From JBDTNK01 sp039933775 (lineage in GTDB: Bacteria > Chloroflexota > Limnocylindria > QHBO01): a stretch of 17,075 nt of DNA. The position numbers and the translations under genes are program-made. Under the pieces are notes generated by a model. It worked only from the letters and a program-made list of their open reading frames with translations. It did no database searches and had not been told where the DNA came from. Every line of letters starts with the position of its first letter. Within the stretch, counting starts at the first letter, position 1. Of the stretch, positions 13,727 through 17,075 are shown piece by piece. The DNA lies in NCBI GenBank assembly GCA_039933775.1, contig JBDTNK010000041.1:1-17075 (forward strand). The letters are read 5' to 3'.

Positions 13727-15106
13727 ATGGACCGATTCCGCACGATCATCGAGCCGTTCCGCATCAAGAGCGTCGAGCCGGTGCGGCTCACGACGGTCGA
13801 GGAGCGCGAGGCCAAGCTGCGCGAGGCGGGCCACAACCTGTTCAACATTCACGCCGACGATGTGCTCATCGACCTGCTGACCGATTCGGGCACCGGCGCC
13901 ATGAGCGCGGAGCAGTGGGCCGGGATCCAGCGTGGCGACGAATCGTACGCCGGGTCGCGATCGTGGTACCGCTTCCTGGATGCGGTGACCGAGCTCTTCC
14001 CGTTCCGGCACGTGATCCCCACCCACCAGGGCCGCGCGGCCGAAAGGATCCTCTTCTCCGTCGTCGGCGGCGTGGGCAAGGTGATCCCGAGCAACACGCA
14101 CTTCGATACGACGCGCGCGAACGTCGAGTTCACCGGTGCCGAAGCGGTCGACCTGGTGATCGCGGAAGGAAGGGCACCATCGGTCATCCATCCCTTCAAG
14201 GGCAACATGGACACACACGCCCTCGACGCGCTGATCCGGAGGGTCGGGCCCGAACGGGTGCCGGTCGTCTTCGTGACGGTCACGAACAACTCCGGCGGCG
14301 GCCAGCCGGTCAGCATGGCCAACCTGCGCGCCGTGCGCGAAGTGTGTGACCGATACGGATTGCCGCTCTTCCTCGACGCGTGCCGGTTCGCGGAGAACGC
14401 GTGGTTCATCCGCGAGCGAGAGGGCGGCTACGCCGACGTTCCGATTCCCGACATCGTGCGCGAGATGGCCTCACTGGCCGATGGGATGACGATGAGCGGC
14501 AAGAAGGATGCGCTGGTCAACATCGGCGGCTGGCTGGCACTCAATGACGACGCCTGGGCCGAGCAGTGCCGCAACGTGCTGATCCTGACGGAGGGATTCG
14601 TGACCTACGGTGGATTGGCGGGGCGCGATCTGGAGGCCATGGCGCAGGGGCTGCGCGAGGTCGTCGACCACGACTACCTGCGCTACCGGATCCGGTCCAC
14701 GGCCTACCTGGGCGAGGCGTTGGTCGAGGCCGGCGTGCCGTGCGTGCAGCCGATCGGCGGACATGCCGTCTACCTTGATGCCGCGGCGCTGCTGCCGCAC
14801 ATCCCCGCGCTCCAGTATCCGGGCCAGGCGCTCGCCTGCGCCCTGTACCGCGAGGGCGGTATCCGCGGCTGCGAGATCGGGACGGTGATGTTCGGCATGC
14901 ATCCGGACGGCTCGGAGACGGCGGCACCCATGGAGCTGGTGCGTCTCGCCATCCCGCGCCGGGTCTACACCCAGTCGCACATCGACTACGTCATCGAGGT
15001 CGTGCGCTGGGTCGCGGACCAGGCTGGCGAGCTGCGTGGCATGCGGATCGTCGAATCGCCCGCCGCGTTGCGCCACTTCAGTGCCCGATTCGAGCCGATT
15101 CAGTAG
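13727..15106 (+). CDS. tnaA: Tryptophanase (tryptophan indole-lyase), PLP-dependent
   Basis: 459 aa, the usual length of the tryptophanase/tyrosine phenol-lyase family. It splits tryptophan into indole, pyruvate and ammonia in the cytosol. Visible residues: EPFRIKSVEPV at the start (9-19), THQGR (99-103) and SGKKD with PLP lysine Lys260, VTNNSGGGQPVSMAN (185-199), FLDACRFAENA (215-225), IPRRVYT (409-415). Specificity: tyrosine phenol-lyase has Thr124 and the phenol-binding Arg381 (in SMERG); here the corresponding positions are Asp127 (HFDTTR) and Ile384 (GCEIG), as in tryptophanases. The rest of the protein nevertheless reads closer to tyrosine phenol-lyase than to E. coli TnaA (SGKKDALVNIGG, YGGLAGRDLEAMA). 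No aromatic amino acid permease is adjacent. The ATG at 13727 fits the family N-terminus. The gene ends 7 bases inside the convergent toxin gene. Confidence 0.9.
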   Translation: MDRFRTIIEPFRIKSVEPVRLTTVEEREAKLREAGHNLFNIHADDVLIDLLTDSGTGAMSAEQWAGIQRGDESYAGSRSWYRFLDAVTELFPFRHVIPTHQGRAAERILFSVVGGVGKVIPSNTHFDTTRANVEFTGAEAVDLVIAEGRAPSVIHPFKGNMDTHALDALIRRVGPERVPVVFVTVTNNSGGGQPVSMANLRAVREVCDRYGLPLFLDACRFAENAWFIREREGGYADVPIPDIVREMASLADGMTMSGKKDALVNIGGWLALNDDAWAEQCRNVLILTEGFVTYGGLAGRDLEAMAQGLREVVDHDYLRYRIRSTAYLGEALVEAGVPCVQPIGGHAVYLDAAALLPHIPALQYPGQALACALYREGGIRGCEIGTVMFGMHPDGSETAAPMELVRLAIPRRVYTQSHIDYVIEVVRWVADQAGELRGMRIVESPAALRHFSARFEPIQ

Positions 15107-15480
15107 CTCTCTATCCGCACCGGCGTGAGAGCGAAATCCCGTACGTTTCGAGTCAGGACGGCGGCGTTGAGCGCCTCGGCGGCCGCGGCGATCAGGGCGT
15201 CTGCCAGGCTGAGATGCCTGCCTCGGCGGTGTGCGGCATAGCGCCACCGACCCGCCTGGAGCGCGGCGTCGACCCCAGGCTGAACAAACTCGACAGGCCC
15301 CAGGAACGAGGAGAGCTTTGGCTCATCGCGCTCGCGCAGCCCGGCTCGTACCTCGCAGACGACAACCTCGGTCACGAATGGAATGTCACCATCCTCAAAA
15401 ACCCGGTGCCAGCGCGCGGCGGCGCCATCATCGCCCAGCAGGTGGTCGATCACGAACGACGAGTCGATGACGATGTTCAC
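15100..15480 (-). CDS. vapC: VapC-type PIN-domain ribonuclease toxin
   Basis: 126 aa, usual PIN-toxin length. Acidic active-site residues are in place: Asp6 (IVIDSSFVID), Glu43 (VCEVRAGL) and Asp94 (LSLADALIAA), with Asn112/Asp115 in TRNVRDFA near the end. Members of this family cut tRNA or rRNA unless bound by the antitoxin. The start is GTG at 15480, two bases after the TAG of the antitoxin gene, the classical toxin-antitoxin arrangement. The end overlaps the last 7 bases of the convergent tryptophanase gene. It is intact, with no frameshift. Confidence 0.88.
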   Translation of the reverse strand: MNIVIDSSFVIDHLLGDDGAAARWHRVFEDGDIPFVTEVVVCEVRAGLRERDEPKLSSFLGPVEFVQPGVDAALQAGRWRYAAHRRGRHLSLADALIAAAAEALNAAVLTRNVRDFALTPVRIESY

Positions 15481-15482
15481 GT

Positions 15483-15743
15483 CTATCCGTTCTCACCTGC
15501 ATCGGTCACCTCGGCTCTCCGCTCGCGCACCCAGCCCACGACGTCGTCGGGCGTGCGCCACTCGGGGTAGTCCTCTCGGTGGAGCGCGCCTGCCGTCTGG
15601 CGCACTGCCTCCAACAACCGATCGCGTCGAAGGCGGTCAGCCAGCGCCTCTGCGACGTAACGCGAACGGCCACGCGGCCCGGCGTAGCGGTCAATCTCCT
15701 CCACGAGCTCTTTCGGGAGCAGCAGGTTCGTGCGCACAGTCAT
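15483..15743 (-). CDS. vapB: VapB-type antitoxin, ribbon-helix-helix
   Basis: 86 aa from the ATG at 15743. MTVRTNLLLPKELVEEIDRY (1-20) is a ribbon-helix-helix N-terminus: one beta strand with alternating residues, then two helices (9-20 and about 26-43), the DNA-binding part that represses its own promoter. The C-terminal part (about 50-86, HREDYPEWRTPDDVVGWVRE) would bind and block the toxin. Upstream in-frame starts at 15749 and 15773 exist. I prefer 15743 because a promoter (TTGACG with 18-base spacer and CATAGT) places the transcript start about at this ATG, and 15773 would lie in the spacer. It precedes vapC by two bases. Confidence 0.85.
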   Translation of the reverse strand: MTVRTNLLLPKELVEEIDRYAGPRGRSRYVAEALADRLRRDRLLEAVRQTAGALHREDYPEWRTPDDVVGWVRERRAEVTDAGENG

Positions 15744-15750
15744 GCGCACA

Positions 15751-15780
15751 ACTATGCGCCTTCCACCTCGCACACGTCAA
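15751..15780 (-). promoter_or_regulatory. Promoter of vapBC (TTGACG, 18 bp, CATAGT)
   Basis: On the minus strand TTGACG (15780-15775) is one mismatch from TTGACA. An 18-base spacer leads to CATAGT (15756-15751), seven bases before the antitoxin ATG. This is the best -35/-10 pair in the window. Repression by the VapBC complex at this site is expected from the family. Confidence 0.55.
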
Positions 15781-15795
15781 GGCCGGCAACCTCGC

Positions 15796-15824
15796 GTGAC
15801 GAGTGCCACGTGCAGGCATAGACT
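15796..15824 (+). promoter_or_regulatory. Promoter of the cyclase/ATPase gene (GTGACG, 17 bp, TAGACT)
   Basis: GTGACG (15796-15801) is a fair -35. A 17-base spacer leads to TAGACT (15819-15824), which ends seven bases before the GTG at 15832. It is divergent from the vapBC promoter; the two -35 boxes are 15 bases apart. Confidence 0.5.
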
Positions 15825-15831
15825 CCGCGCC

Positions 15832-17075
15832 GTGGCGGTCTGTGCACAGTGCGGGCGCGAGAGCCCAGATGATTTCGGCTTCTGCCCCTCGTGCGGGGCA
15901 CCGCTGGCGGGCGCCCAGGTGGCGCGCGAGGTGCGCAAGGTTGTCAGTGTCCTGTTCTGCGACCTGACCGGATCAACCGAGATCGGTGACCGGACGGATC
16001 CCGAGGCGCTGCGGGCAATGATGCGGCGCTACTACGAGACGGCGCGGACGGTGCTCGAGCGGCACGGCGGCACCGTGGAGAAGTTCGTCGGCGACGCCGT
16101 CATGGCCGTCTTCGGGATTCCGGTGGCGACCGAAAACGACGCGCTGCGCGCCGTGCGCGCGGCGGTCGAGCTGCGCGACACGGTGCACGGGCTTGGCCTC
16201 GAGGCCCGCATCGGCGTGAACACCGGCGACATCGTGGCCGGCGAAGGTGACACGCTCGTCACCGGCGATGCCGTCAACGTGGCGGCGCGCCTGGAGCAGG
16301 CCGCTGGCGCCGGCGAGGTGCTGCTCGGTGCCGCGACGGTGAGCCTGGTGCGTAATGCCGTGACGACCGAACCGCTGCAGCTGGCGCTGAAGGGCAAGAC
16401 CGGCGAGGTCGCGGCCCATCGGCTCATCAGTCTCGACATGACCGCGGCGGGCGTCGAGCGTCGGATGGATCGCCCGATGGTCGGGCGCGAGCGGGAGAGC
16501 GAGCGCCTGCGCGCCGATTTCGCGGATGCGATCGAGTCGCGCACGTGCCGGCTCTTCACGCTCATCGGTCCAGCCGGGGTGGGGAAGTCACGCCTCGTCG
16601 CCGAGTTCCTGGCGCACGTTGGCGACGCGGCGACCACCGCTCGCGGCCGGGCGCTCTCGTATGGCGAGGGGATCACGTACTGGCCGCTCGTCGAGATGCT
16701 GGTCCAGCTCGGGCTCGAGCCCGAGGCGGCGATTCGATCCTCGCCCGCCGACACGCAGCTCGCCACGCGCGCCCTGTTCGAGGCCGCAGCCGAGGAACGG
16801 CCCCTGGTCCTCGTGCTCGACGACCTGCAATGGGCTGAGGAACCGATGCTCGACCTGGTCGAGCACATCGCCGATTGGTCGCGCGAGGCGCCGATCTTCC
16901 TGCTCTGCATCGCGCGTCCCGAGCTGCTCGACGCGCGCCCGGGCTGGGGCGGCGGCAAGATGAATGCGACCTCGATTCTGCTCGAGCCGCTCGGCGAGGC
17001 CGATGCGGTGGCGCTGGCCGACCGGCTGCTTGACGGGCTCGAGCTGGACGCCGACACGCGGGCACGGATCCTCGC
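15832..17075 (+). CDS. Zinc-ribbon / class III nucleotidyl cyclase / ATPase signalling protein (C-terminus beyond window)
   Basis: The frame is open from GTG at 15832 to the window end, 414 residues visible. Residues 4-21 are a zinc ribbon (CAQC and CPSC, Cys4, 7, 18, 21). Residues 34-200 are a class III adenylate/guanylate cyclase domain: FCDLTGST (metal Asp44), EKFVGDAVMAVFG (Lys84, metal Asp88) and GDAVNVAARLE (Asp146, Asn149, Arg153). The Lys and Asp suggest ATP as substrate. From about 215 there is an ATPase of the AAA/STAND type: VGRERESERL, Walker A GPAGVGKS (246-253) and Walker B LVLVLDDLQWAEE (325-337). Relatives usually continue to about 1000 residues with TPR-like repeats. The protein is likely a cytosolic sensor that makes cAMP; ligand unknown. 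The GTG start is supported by the zinc-ribbon reading at once and by TAGACT seven bases upstream. Confidence 0.9.
   Translation, partial: MAVCAQCGRESPDDFGFCPSCGAPLAGAQVAREVRKVVSVLFCDLTGSTEIGDRTDPEALRAMMRRYYETARTVLERHGGTVEKFVGDAVMAVFGIPVATENDALRAVRAAVELRDTVHGLGLEARIGVNTGDIVAGEGDTLVTGDAVNVAARLEQAAGAGEVLLGAATVSLVRNAVTTEPLQLALKGKTGEVAAHRLISLDMTAAGVERRMDRPMVGRERESERLRADFADAIESRTCRLFTLIGPAGVGKSRLVAEFLAHVGDAATTARGRALSYGEGITYWPLVEMLVQLGLEPEAAIRSSPADTQLATRALFEAAAEERPLVLVLDDLQWAEEPMLDLVEHIADWSREAPIFLLCIARPELLDARPGWGGGKMNATSILLEPLGEADAVALADRLLDGLELDADTRARIL

Noticed and set aside
12871..14349. 492-aa open frame on the plus strand across the membrane protein gene and the start of tnaA
   Set aside because: Arg/His/Pro-rich shadow with no domain; it conflicts with two genes that have clear motifs.
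13727..15106. Tyrosine phenol-lyase as the function
   Set aside because: The phenol-binding Arg is Ile (384) and the Thr124 equivalent is Asp (127), both as in tryptophanases.

Overview
The window looks like a chromosomal segment from a GC-rich, gene-dense bacterium. The mix of genes suggests Chloroflexota (Limnocylindria/Ellin6529-like soil or freshwater lineages), with Actinobacteriota as the alternative. The relevant genes are a zinc-ribbon/class III cyclase/ATPase protein, a luciferase-like monooxygenase of the F420-dependent type, ABC-2 exporters and many starts without a leader. This placement is inference; no marker gene such as rRNA is present. I see no tRNA, rRNA, CRISPR array, insertion sequence or prophage.

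Layout. 2-1456 (-): 5'-complete, 3'-truncated secreted nuclease of the ExeM/NucH type. 1457-2057: about 600 bp without a gene. 2058-6540 (-): a co-directional block with corA first, then a 58-aa acidic peptide, a 157-aa helical protein, and an ABC-2 exporter (ATPase plus two permeases). 6541-6947: a divergent intergenic region holding a regularly spaced array of dyad repeats. 6948-9670 (+): a 690-aa fusion of a luciferase-like monooxygenase with a UbiA/MenA-like prenyltransferase, overlapping a CPBP (CAAX-type) membrane protease. 9868-11728 (-): an uncharacterised two-TM membrane protein and a three-repeat PLL-like lectin. 11747-12760 (+): aldo/keto reductase. 12757-13674 (-): a second two-TM membrane protein, apparently a paralogue of the first. 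13727-15106 (+): tryptophanase. 15100-15743 (-): a VapBC-type toxin-antitoxin pair. 15832-end (+): cyclase/ATPase signalling protein, truncated by the window edge.

How it fits together. The segment is very compact. Two convergent gene pairs overlap at their stops (12757-12760 and 15100-15106), and operon genes overlap by 4 bases or are 2 bases apart. A recurring pattern is a TAnnnT-type -10 box 6-10 bases upstream of the first codon of operon-heading genes. This implies leaderless transcription, whereas several operon-internal or second genes have a Shine-Dalgarno sequence.

The most unusual items are: (1) six clear copies plus one degenerate copy of the dyad GTGCCA-N3/4-ACCC-N7-GGGT-N3-TGGCAC, at about 50-bp spacing between corA and the fusion gene; (2) the monooxygenase-prenyltransferase fusion in one operon with a CPBP protease; (3) two paralogous two-TM proteins sharing a G-R-x-GYPIF motif; and (4) the genome-style use of leaderless promoters, including one place where the same bases serve as a -10 box on one strand and a ribosome binding site on the other.
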